This document shows positions 9,263 through 16,877 of a DNA stretch of 64,000 nucleotides, one piece after another. Origin of the DNA: Flavobacterium lindanitolerans. GTDB lineage: Bacteria > Bacteroidota > Bacteroidia > Flavobacteriales > Flavobacteriaceae. Below the pieces are notes generated by a model. It was not told the DNA's origin. It ran no database searches and saw only the letters and a list, made by a program, of their open reading frames with translations. How positions within the stretch are numbered: the first letter of the stretch is position 1; every line of letters begins with the position of its first letter. Position numbers and translations under genes: made by a program. The DNA lies in contig NZ_PJND01000007.1 of NCBI RefSeq assembly GCF_002846575.1, forward strand, positions 2,108,001-2,172,000. The letters run 5' to 3'.

Positions 9263-9949
9263 ATGAAAAAAACAATTTTTATCCTGATGACCATTTTCGC
9301 AACAGCCGCACAGGCGCAAGAAATTAAGCAAGTTCCACAGATTAACGTTTCTGGGGAAGGAAAAATTAAAGTAACACCAGACTATGCTATCATTTCGATT
9401 GGTGTTGAAAACACAGGGGCTGATGCAGCAGAAGTTAAAAAGAAAAATGATGCAACAGTTGATGCAGTAATCAAATACTTAAAAGGCTTTAAATTGCCTG
9501 CATCAGACTACCAGACAAAACAGGTGTACCTGCACAAAAGCTACGATTATAACAAAAAGAAAAACACTTTTGTAGCATCACAACAGATTACGGTGACACT
9601 TAAGGACCTGTCTAAGTATGATACTTTAATGATGGGATTGGTTGATACCGGAATCAACAACATTAATGGAGTAGAATTCAAGTCTACAAAAGTAGCACAG
9701 CTTGAATCTGAAGCCAGAAGAGCAGCTGTAGCCGATGCAAAAACTAAAGCGATGGATTATGCCTCTGCATTGAACCAGAAAGTAGGTAAGGCTATCATGG
9801 TTTCTGACAACTCTCAAACACACTATCCGGTTCCGGTAATGTATGCAATGAAAGCAGAAGCTGCCGGTGATGCAATGTCAAGAGAAACTTTGGCAATTGG
9901 AGAAATAGAAATTACGGCCAACGTAACAATAAGCTTCTCTTTGGAATAA
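9263..9949 (+). CDS. SIMPL domain (DUF541) periplasmic protein
   Basis: A 228-residue protein with a cleavable signal peptide (MKKTIFILMTIFATAAQAQ). The mature start has the typical SIMPL opening INVSGEGKIKVTPDYA (about residues 27-42), and the end has GEIEITANVTISFSL. SIMPL proteins are periplasmic or outer-membrane associated and assemble into oligomers; oxidative-stress roles have been described for some, but no general function is agreed. The gene is single, with a strong terminator beginning about 20 bases after the stop codon. Confidence 0.9.
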   Translation: MKKTIFILMTIFATAAQAQEIKQVPQINVSGEGKIKVTPDYAIISIGVENTGADAAEVKKKNDATVDAVIKYLKGFKLPASDYQTKQVYLHKSYDYNKKKNTFVASQQITVTLKDLSKYDTLMMGLVDTGINNINGVEFKSTKVAQLESEARRAAVADAKTKAMDYASALNQKVGKAIMVSDNSQTHYPVPVMYAMKAEAAGDAMSRETLAIGEIEITANVTISFSLE

Positions 9950-9966
9950 TAGCTGAAAAAATTAAT

Positions 9967-9999
9967 AAAAAAGCCTGGGGATTTCTCCGGGCTTTTTTA
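9967..9999 (+). terminator. Rho-independent terminator after the SIMPL gene
   Basis: AAAAAAGCCTGGGG, loop ATTT and CTCCGGGCTTTTTT form an eight-pair stem followed by six T. Confidence 0.85.
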
Positions 10000-10030
10000 T
10001 AAGTGTCAGTTAACATAGATAGTTTTACGA

Positions 10031-10504
10031 CTATAGTTGTTTAGTCATTTTATAATTTATGATTTCAATTCCTTGTCTTACGTTTGTCTGCTCTTTAAGT
10101 GTTTTAAATCCATTTCTTTCGAAAAAAGGTTTTGCGGTTTTGCTAATATCAGATCTTATAATGTTTTGATTTAATCGTTTTGCTTCGGCTTCAATTGTAT
10201 CGAGCAGTAGCTGTGCAACGCCTTGCCGTTGATGATCTTTATGAACATATAAAAAATCGAGGTAGTTTCCGTTATCTAGTGTAGCAAAGCCAGTAATTTT
10301 ATTTCCGTATTGGGCAACTATAACAAATTGTTTTGTCATGACTTCGTGCCAGCGTTTTTTGTTATCAACGCTTGAAGCCCATACCTTGATTTGCTGTTCG
10401 TCATAGTTTGCAGTGCAAACTGTGGTTATAGTTTCAACAAACAATCTTTGTAGTTCAGCTAAGTCGTTTAAACTTCCTTTCCTGATTGTATAATGATTTT
10501 GCAT
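10031..10504 (-). CDS. GNAT family N-acetyltransferase
   Basis: A 157-residue GNAT protein. The acetyl-CoA binding motif A is at about residues 92-106, LYVHKDHQRQGVAQLL (R/QxxGxG/A type). It is followed by EAEAKRLNQNIIRSDISKTAKPFFERNGF, where the FFERNGF tail is typical. It resembles the uncharacterised YafP/PhnO-like group with an unknown acceptor. It is single and lies downstream of the tRNA-Tyr terminator on the same strand. Confidence 0.88.
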   Translation of the reverse strand: MQNHYTIRKGSLNDLAELQRLFVETITTVCTANYDEQQIKVWASSVDNKKRWHEVMTKQFVIVAQYGNKITGFATLDNGNYLDFLYVHKDHQRQGVAQLLLDTIEAEAKRLNQNIIRSDISKTAKPFFERNGFKTLKEQTNVRQGIEIINYKMTKQL

Positions 10505-10581
10505 CTCTATATTAGTTGATGATGATTGATGTTGTTTTGGCGCGAACTAAGTCAGGTAGTATTTTAAATTTGCTACAAAAC

Positions 10582-10614
10582 AAAAAAACCTGTAAATCTA
10601 AATTTACAGGTTTT
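10582..10614 (-). terminator. Terminator downstream of tRNA-Tyr
   Basis: AAAACCTGTAAAT and its exact complement flank a four-base loop (10598-10601). On the minus strand it ends in a seven-T run, 11 bases past the tRNA. Confidence 0.8.
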
Positions 10615-10624
10615 GTATTTGTTG

Positions 10625-10705
10625 TGGGGGGAGCAGGATTCGAACCTGCGAAGGTTTCCCAACGGATTTACAGTCCGTCCTCGTTGGCCGCTTGAGTATC
10701 CCCCC
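10625..10705 (-). tRNA. tRNA-Tyr (anticodon GTA)
   Basis: On the minus strand the sequence folds as a cloverleaf. The acceptor stem is GGGGGGA paired with TCCCCCC plus discriminator A. The anticodon stem-loop GGACTGTAAATCC carries GTA. A variable arm follows and then the T arm GCAGGTTCGAATCCTGC. The long variable arm is a class II feature that fits bacterial tRNA-Tyr. The 3' CCA is not encoded. One extra G precedes the 5' end. Confidence 0.96.
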
Positions 10706-10813
10706 CGCCTTGCTTATTGCGGTTGCAAATATAGCACTGTTTTTAGTTTATGCAAGTCTTTTTTGTAGATATTTTACAACAAAATTTTAATGTATTGGTA
10801 ATGAATAAAATAA

Positions 10814-10838
10814 AAAAATCTCCACAAGGGAGATTTTT
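10814..10838 (-). terminator. Terminator of the TlpA-like gene
   Basis: AAAAATCTCC, loop ACAAG and GGAGATTTTT form a ten-pair stem. It is positioned just after the minus-strand stop at 10861 and is symmetrical enough to work in both directions. Confidence 0.75.
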
Positions 10839-10860
10839 ATGATTTGTTTCGGAATATGAA

Positions 10861-12021
10861 TTAAGCGCCTAAAAGTTCTTTTACTTTTGCTCTCAATTCT
10901 TCTCCACGAAGGTCTTTTGCTACAATTTTTCCTGAAGCATCAAGGATGAAAGTTGCAGGAATTGAAGTAATGTTGTATTTCTTAGCAATAGGGTCTTGCC
11001 AGAATTTCAGGTTTGAAACGTGTGTCCAGGTCAATTTATCAGCCTCAATAGCTTTTTTCCAGCTTTCTGCTTCACCTTCTCTGTCAAGAGATACTCCAAT
11101 GATGTTTAATCCTTTATCGTGGAATTCATTGTATAATGCCACAACGTTTGGATTTTCCTGACGGCAAGGTCCACACCATGAAGCCCAAAAATCAATGATG
11201 GTTACTTTTCCTAAAGATTCTTTAAGGGAAACTGTTTTTCCTTCCGGGTTTTTAGCTGAGAAATCAGGTGCTTTTTTACCAATTTCAACTGCCAGACGGT
11301 TCTCTAATTTTTCCTTGATTGCTTTTCCCGGCTTCGTGTTTTTTAATTCAGAAGTAAGGCCATCGTATATTTTCTGGATTCTTGCGAAATCAGGCTCAGG
11401 TGTATTGAAAAGGCTTTGCGTAATCAGTGCACTGATGAATGATTTTGGATTTTTCTCAGAATAAGAGTAATACTTCTCGATAAGCGGCTCCTGAATTTTT
11501 CCGTATTCTTTCATCAACTGGTTGATTACCGCAGTATCTTTTGCTTGTTGTGCAGCCGTCATTTTTTCCATATTCATCTGTTGGAAAGCCATAGCTTTTT
11601 TCTGAATATCTTTTTGGATAGCCTGAGTATCTGTCTTGAACTTCGTTAATTCTTCGTTGTTATACGTTCCGGTAACTTTTGATTTTCCAAGCGTATCTTT
11701 GTCAACAGCAATATTAATTTTACCATTTTCAAGAACGAAATCAATTTCTCCTTGTTTTGTTTCTATTCTTAAAGAGTGGATAGATGGTTCTGTAGCGGTA
11801 CCTTTAAGTTCAAATTTTCCATTTTCAACTTTTACAGTATCAACAGGAATCATTTTTCCCATGATTTCTTCATCCTGTTTTTGAAGAATTACGGTTTTTC
11901 CATTTTCGACACCGGTTACTGTACCTGTAATGATATATTCGCCATCACCTGTTTTGTTACAGGAAACCATGAATGCCGTAACAGAAAGCAATAAAAGGAT
12001 TTTTTTCATTTTTAATTTCAT
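10861..12021 (-). CDS. DUF4369 plus TlpA-like thiol-disulfide oxidoreductase lipoprotein
   Basis: A 386-residue lipoprotein. Its lipobox ends at Cys21 or 17 depending on the start (FMVSCNKTG). The N-terminal DUF4369 beta domain spans about residues 25-125, followed by a charged helical linker. The C-terminal thioredoxin domain has the active site FWASWCGPC (about residues 275-283) and the cis-proline loop SIPATFIL. In Bacteroidota such proteins reduce disulfides or help cytochrome c maturation on the periplasmic side. A second ATG four codons in (12009) would give MKKILLLLSV and is equally credible. It is monocistronic, with its own promoter box and terminator. Confidence 0.9.
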   Translation of the reverse strand: MKLKMKKILLLLSVTAFMVSCNKTGDGEYIITGTVTGVENGKTVILQKQDEEIMGKMIPVDTVKVENGKFELKGTATEPSIHSLRIETKQGEIDFVLENGKINIAVDKDTLGKSKVTGTYNNEELTKFKTDTQAIQKDIQKKAMAFQQMNMEKMTAAQQAKDTAVINQLMKEYGKIQEPLIEKYYSYSEKNPKSFISALITQSLFNTPEPDFARIQKIYDGLTSELKNTKPGKAIKEKLENRLAVEIGKKAPDFSAKNPEGKTVSLKESLGKVTIIDFWASWCGPCRQENPNVVALYNEFHDKGLNIIGVSLDREGEAESWKKAIEADKLTWTHVSNLKFWQDPIAKKYNITSIPATFILDASGKIVAKDLRGEELRAKVKELLGA

Positions 12022-12037
12022 TTTTGAATTTAGTTAG

Positions 12038-12045
12038 CAAAAGTA
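12038..12045 (-). promoter_or_regulatory. Promoter -7 box of the TlpA-like gene
   Basis: On the minus strand it reads TACTTTTG, matching TAnnTTTG, 17 bases upstream of the first ATG. Confidence 0.5.
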
Positions 12046-12091
12046 TTTAAAATTATAATCGGATTATGGCAAACTGCCTAAATTTTAAGAA

Positions 12092-13504
12092 TTATTTATT
12101 GGTTGACGGACAGACAAATGCGGTCATTGGCAGGCCTGTTTTTCTAATACCGGCTATTCCTTTTTCCACATTAATCATGTTGTGGTAGCCTCTTGCTTTT
12201 AGTATGGATGCCATAATAACTGAACGATAACCTCCGGCACAGTGCAAATAGAAGTTTTCATCTTTTGGCACTTCAGCTAATTGCTCGTTGACAAAATCCA
12301 AAGGAATATTTAAGGCATTCTCAACGTGTTCTGCATTGAACTCTCCCGGTTTGCGGGCATCAACAATAATGCTTTTCTCGTTTACTTCGGATTCAAATTG
12401 TTCCGGAGAAATTGATTCAATACTGTCTGTTTCAAAGCCGGCTTCTTTCCAGGCGGCAATGCCACCTTTCAGGTATCCCAATGAATTGTCAAAACCAACC
12501 CTGGAAAGTCGGGTAATGGTTTCTTCTTCTCTTCCTTCCGGGGTGATTAGCAGCAACGGTTGTTTTACATCCCGAATCAAAGCACCAACCCACGGTGCAA
12601 ATCCTCCCTGGATGCCAATGAATATAGAACCGGGGATATGGCTTTTTACAAAATCATCTTCATGGCGAACGTCCAATATCAGCGCCTCGGACTGGTTGGC
12701 AATAGCTTCAAACTCTCTCGGAGTTAGTGGCTTGAATGATTTTTCCAATATGTTGTCAAGACTTTCATAACCCTGAATATTCATCATTACATTTTGAGGA
12801 AAATAAGCCGGTGGAATTCCCAATCCGTCAAGAAGCTCGGCTGTAAATTCTTCACGGGTCATGTCTGCCCTTAAAGCATAATTTGTTTTTTTCTGGTTCC
12901 CTAACGTGTCTGTAGTTTCCTTGCTCATGTTTTTTCCGCAGGCACTGCCGGCTCCATGGCTTGGATAAACAATCAAGTCATCAGGAAGTATCATGATTTT
13001 GTTTCGAAGCGAATCGTATAAATGGGAAGCCAGTTTTTCCTGGGTCAGGTCGCTTGACATCTTTTGTGCCAAATCAGGACGCCCCACATCACCAATAAAC
13101 AGGGTGTCACCGGTAATGATGCCGTGTTGCTTTCCGTTTTCGTCCGTAAGCAGATAACAGGTACTTTCCATCGTGTGTCCCGGTGTATGGATTGCCTTTA
13201 TGGTATAGGCTCCCACTTTAAATTCCTGTCCGTCTTCAGCGATGATGGCTTCAAAATTAGGTTTTGCTGTAGGACCATACACAATCTGACCACCTGATTT
13301 TTTTGCAAGGTCCAAATGGCCCGAAACGAAATCAGCATGGAAATGGGTTTCGAAAATGTATTTTATTTTAGCATTATCCTTAGTTGCACGGTCAATATAG
13401 GGCTGTACTTCACGTAAAGGGTCGAAAATAGCAGCTTCGCCGTTACTTTCCAGATAGTAGGCCGCCTGGGCAATACAGCCGGTATAAATTTGTTCTAATT
13501 TCAT
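12092..13504 (-). CDS. Metallo-beta-lactamase fold hydrolase with two rhodanese domains
   Basis: A 470-residue protein. The N-terminal metallo-beta-lactamase domain has THFHADFVSGH (about residues 52-62), then HTPGHT and GDTLFIGDVGRPD, which together fit the persulfide dioxygenase (ETHE1-like) group. Two rhodanese modules follow. The first (about 262-355) has no cysteine in its active loop (LLITPEGREE). The second (about 365-460) has the loop HCAGGYRS with the catalytic cysteine. The protein would oxidise glutathione or other low-molecular persulfides and transfer sulfane sulfur. It follows a TauE/SafE permease by 20 bases, which supports a sulfide-to-sulfite route with export. Confidence 0.88.
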   Translation of the reverse strand: MKLEQIYTGCIAQAAYYLESNGEAAIFDPLREVQPYIDRATKDNAKIKYIFETHFHADFVSGHLDLAKKSGGQIVYGPTAKPNFEAIIAEDGQEFKVGAYTIKAIHTPGHTMESTCYLLTDENGKQHGIITGDTLFIGDVGRPDLAQKMSSDLTQEKLASHLYDSLRNKIMILPDDLIVYPSHGAGSACGKNMSKETTDTLGNQKKTNYALRADMTREEFTAELLDGLGIPPAYFPQNVMMNIQGYESLDNILEKSFKPLTPREFEAIANQSEALILDVRHEDDFVKSHIPGSIFIGIQGGFAPWVGALIRDVKQPLLLITPEGREEETITRLSRVGFDNSLGYLKGGIAAWKEAGFETDSIESISPEQFESEVNEKSIIVDARKPGEFNAEHVENALNIPLDFVNEQLAEVPKDENFYLHCAGGYRSVIMASILKARGYHNMINVEKGIAGIRKTGLPMTAFVCPSTNK

Positions 13505-13524
13505 AATTTTTATTATTTGAGAAT

Positions 13525-14310
13525 CTAAAATAACAGCTCTTTAGTCAGTATTAGTATTGACATGGTTAGTACAAACCACCCAAAGCCTTTTTTCAGATTT
13601 TTTTCGTTGATGAACTTATTGAGGTATATCCCTGCAAAGATACCTAAAATTGAAATAAAAGAGAAAATAAATAGGAACCTCCAATCAATAGCAATGTTGC
13701 CAATATCGCCCGTAAATCCGATAAGTGAATTAATAGCAATAATAAATATTGACGTGCCAACAGCTTTTTTCATTGGCAGCCTGGCAAGATAGACCAAAGC
13801 CGGAATGATTAAAAAGCCGCCACCGGCACCCACCAATCCTATAACAACGCCAACCATAAAAATCTGTATGATGGTTATGGCAGGATTGGGAGGAATGTTT
13901 GATTTTTCAGATTTTTTATTTTGAATCATAGAAAGTGCTGCCATCAGCATTACTATGGCAAACAAAATCATGATAAACAGATTTTTTGTGATGGCAATTT
14001 CACCAATCGAAAATAAAATTTCAGGAATTTTCGGAACGATGAGTTTTCGGGTGAGGTAGATAGCAGTTAAGGAGGGAAGCGCAAATTTTAATCCGGTTTT
14101 TACATCCACGAATCCTTTTCTGTAATTCTGTATGGTTCCAAAAGCGGAAGTAGTTCCCACAATAAAAAGAGAATAGGCAGTAGCCGTAACGGGATTAATT
14201 CCTAAAAGATAAACGAGTACAGGAACTGTGAGGATAGAACCGCCTCCACCTGTCAGGCCAAGGACCAGCCCAATGACGAGCGCTCCCAAATAGCCAAAAA
14301 ATGCGTCCAT
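13525..14310 (-). CDS. TauE/SafE family sulfite or sulfonate exporter
   Basis: A 261-residue membrane protein with about eight hydrophobic helices in two similar halves. Each half begins with a glycine-rich repeat: VLGLTGGGGSILTVPVL (about residues 16-32) and VIGLVGAGGGFLIIPAL (about residues 155-171). This is the TauE/SafE signature. These permeases move anions such as sulfite, thiosulfate or organosulfonates. It is first in a two-gene operon with the metallo-beta-lactamase/rhodanese protein, so export of sulfite made by persulfide oxidation is a reasonable inference. Confidence 0.9.
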   Translation of the reverse strand: MDAFFGYLGALVIGLVLGLTGGGGSILTVPVLVYLLGINPVTATAYSLFIVGTTSAFGTIQNYRKGFVDVKTGLKFALPSLTAIYLTRKLIVPKIPEILFSIGEIAITKNLFIMILFAIVMLMAALSMIQNKKSEKSNIPPNPAITIIQIFMVGVVIGLVGAGGGFLIIPALVYLARLPMKKAVGTSIFIIAINSLIGFTGDIGNIAIDWRFLFIFSFISILGIFAGIYLNKFINEKNLKKGFGWFVLTMSILILTKELLF

Positions 14311-14478
14311 TACAAAAGATTGAAACTATCCCGTAAATATATCAAAACTATTCTGTATTTCTTTACAGAACCTAAATTTTACACTGTTTTAATTAGTAGG
14401 CATTGGTCGTATTTAGTGTTAAATAGGAGATTTCATAATATTAAATGCTTAATTTTGATTGTTTAATCCATTTTTAGC

Positions 14479-16446
14479 ATGATAAAAAAATATTTTTCTG
14501 TTTTATTCTTACTCTTTTCAACTTACTTTTCTTATGGGCAGTTAGTTATTAACGAACTTGATTCTGATACGCCCGGTATTGACGATAAGGAATTTGTTGA
14601 GCTCAAATCGGCAACGCCAAATTTTTTGCTTGATGGCTATGTACTTGTCTTTTTCAATGGAAATGCTGAATCGGCGAGTACAGGTAATAAAAGCTATCTC
14701 ACTATTTCGCTAAACGGTCTTGTTACTGATGTCAACGGATTGGTTGTGATTGGCAGCAATGCGGTTTCTCCAGTTCCGCAAAAGATTATTGCCGATAATC
14801 TAATCCAGAATGGTGCCGATGCCGTAGCTGTTTATTTGGGTTCTGCGGCAGATTTTCCTGATGGTACTTTGGCAACAACAACTAACTTAATTGATGCTTT
14901 GGCCTATGATACCAGCGACCCTGATGCTACACAGCTTATGGGATTATTGGGACTGACAATACAGATTAATGAAGATGAAAATGGTTTAGGAACGACCCAA
15001 TCCATACAAAGAAAACCTGACGGAACATATGAAGTTAAGGCGCCTACTCCGGGAGCTAATAACGACGGAAGTGGCATTATCTTTAACGGAATATCCATAA
15101 GCGTTCCTTCGCTGCTATATACAGAAGGGGATAGCTTTCCCATTACTTTTACAACACGGACAGCCGTAACCAGTGATTTGGCTTTTAACTATACATTGGC
15201 AAATGGGAGTTTTAATGCTTCTGATTTTACAGCCAATACCAATGTGTTGATTCCTGCCGGTTCTTCAACTTTTACAACTACCATCCAGCTTATTGATGAT
15301 GCGATAGATGAGGGAGACGAAGTGATGAAAATCAGGTTTGGAACGTTACCCGCCGGCTATGTAAGGCTCAATGACAATGTTGAAGTCAGGATTATAGATA
15401 ATGATTTTACAGTCTCGCCGTGGGGAACACCATTAAATCCGACACATGGAGCAGTGGCAAGTACAGCTCCTCCGGGATATTATGATTCTCTTGAAGGAAA
15501 ATCAGGCGCTGCTTTGAAACAGGCTGTTCAGGACATTATTGCCAATCCGGCAGTAGTAAGGGCGCATAATTATGGCGATATTACCACTATTTTGAAAACA
15601 GCCGACCAAAATCCGCTGAACAGCAATGAGGTTTGGTTGATGTATAAAGAAGTAAGTCGTTCCAAATATTTGTTTCAGGATTCGGGAAGTGGTGTTGGAA
15701 GATGGAACCGTGAGCATATTTACCCGCAATCAAGAGGCGGATTTACGAATGGAACCTCTGACACTCCGGATGGTATTAATGTATGGGAACCTTCCAATGC
15801 CAATATGTTAAACCATGGTCATGCTGACGCCCACCATTTAAGAGCAGAAGACGGCCCGGAAAACAGTTCCCGTAACAATAAAGATTTTGGACTGACAGAT
15901 TATAACGGATTTGCAGGAAATGCAGGAAGCTGGAAAGGTGATGTTGCCCGTGCTGTGTTTTATATGTGCGTTCGATATAACGGATTGAATGTTGTAAACG
16001 GAAATCCGCCGGATTCTACTGTTGGACAGTTGGGAGACCTTGCCACATTATTGCAATGGAACGTTAATGACCCTGCCGATGATTTTGAAATGAACAGGAA
16101 CAATTATATTTATACGTGGCAGCAAAACAGGAATCCGTTTATTGATTATCCTTACCTCGCGGATTATATCTGGGGAAGCAGGGCAGGAGAGACCTTTTCT
16201 CTTTCGGCTCCGGAATTTTCAGAACTTAAAGTATCCATTTATCCCAATCCTGCAAAAAGCCATATTACAATTGCCGGTTTAAATAATCAGGCTACTATCG
16301 AACTGTTTTCAATTTCAGGGCAAAAGCTTCTGACGAAAGACTTTTCAGGAACATCAACCCTGCAAATTAATCTTGCTTCGGGATTGTATATTGCTAAAAT
16401 CTTTTCTGAAGGAAAAACGGCTGTTCGTAAAATAGTAATCCAGTAA
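14479..16446 (+). CDS. Type IX-secreted EndA-type nuclease with lamin-tail and Calx-beta-like domains
   Basis: A 655-residue exported protein with signal peptide MIKKYFSVLFLLFSTYFSYGQ. A lamin-tail-like domain (about residues 22-195) starts VINELDSDTPG. A Calx-beta-like domain (about 200-310) has a DEGDEVMKIRF segment. The endonuclease I domain (about 320-565) carries WNREHIYPQSRGG, HADAHHLRAED and NSSRNNKDFG, with the histidine and asparagine expected to bind the metal and attack DNA or RNA. The last 70 residues (IYPNPAKSHITI to KIVIQ) are a type A T9SS sorting domain. It likely degrades extracellular nucleic acid for nutrition or competition. It is monocistronic. Confidence 0.9.
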   Translation: MIKKYFSVLFLLFSTYFSYGQLVINELDSDTPGIDDKEFVELKSATPNFLLDGYVLVFFNGNAESASTGNKSYLTISLNGLVTDVNGLVVIGSNAVSPVPQKIIADNLIQNGADAVAVYLGSAADFPDGTLATTTNLIDALAYDTSDPDATQLMGLLGLTIQINEDENGLGTTQSIQRKPDGTYEVKAPTPGANNDGSGIIFNGISISVPSLLYTEGDSFPITFTTRTAVTSDLAFNYTLANGSFNASDFTANTNVLIPAGSSTFTTTIQLIDDAIDEGDEVMKIRFGTLPAGYVRLNDNVEVRIIDNDFTVSPWGTPLNPTHGAVASTAPPGYYDSLEGKSGAALKQAVQDIIANPAVVRAHNYGDITTILKTADQNPLNSNEVWLMYKEVSRSKYLFQDSGSGVGRWNREHIYPQSRGGFTNGTSDTPDGINVWEPSNANMLNHGHADAHHLRAEDGPENSSRNNKDFGLTDYNGFAGNAGSWKGDVARAVFYMCVRYNGLNVVNGNPPDSTVGQLGDLATLLQWNVNDPADDFEMNRNNYIYTWQQNRNPFIDYPYLADYIWGSRAGETFSLSAPEFSELKVSIYPNPAKSHITIAGLNNQATIELFSISGQKLLTKDFSGTSTLQINLASGLYIAKIFSEGKTAVRKIVIQ

Positions 16447-16462
16447 GCGGAAAAAAGTATAG

Positions 16463-16505
16463 GCAAAGAGCTAATGGAAACAAACCATTAGCTCTTTGCT
16501 ATTTC
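16463..16505. terminator. Bidirectional terminator overlapping the response-regulator stop codon
   Basis: A perfect 15-pair stem (16463-16477 with 16485-16499) with a seven-base loop lies between the convergent nuclease and regulator genes. The right arm contains the last codons and the stop of the minus-strand regulator. Confidence 0.75.
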
Positions 16506-16877
16506 CAGGACATTCTGAAGCGTAACCGGCTTTGTAAAATAACCCAGAATTCCGTTATAGGATTTCGACCTTTCCTTATCTGAACAGGCAATGGAAGAAC
16601 TCACAATATAAACCGATACTTCTTTTGGGAAAATGGTTTTTATTTTCTGGAAGTGTTCCATAAAATTCCATCCATCCATAACAGGCATTTCAATATCCAG
16701 CATGATGATGTCCGGAAATTCCTCAGGCTGCTGTACTAATTTTGTTAATCCGTCGATAGCTTCTGCGCCATTCGGAAATGACAGGATTTTGCTTGCGGCT
16801 TCGGATTTATGGATGATTTTTTTGGTTATCGTCTGATAAATAGGGTCATCATCGATAAGACAAATTATCTGATTCAT
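16488..16877 (-). CDS. Single-domain response regulator
   Basis: A 129-residue receiver domain with no output domain. The acidic pair is DDDP (about residue 9), the phospho-acceptor aspartate is in IIMLDIEMPVMDGW (about residue 61), the conserved serine is in YIVSSS, and the lysine is in GYFTKPV (about residue 115). It overlaps the upstream histidine kinase by four bases (ATGA), so the two are translationally coupled and almost certainly cognate. It may act as a phosphate relay or bind a partner protein. Confidence 0.93.
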   Translation of the reverse strand: MNQIICLIDDDPIYQTITKKIIHKSEAASKILSFPNGAEAIDGLTKLVQQPEEFPDIIMLDIEMPVMDGWNFMEHFQKIKTIFPKEVSVYIVSSSIACSDKERSKSYNGILGYFTKPVTLQNVLEIAKS

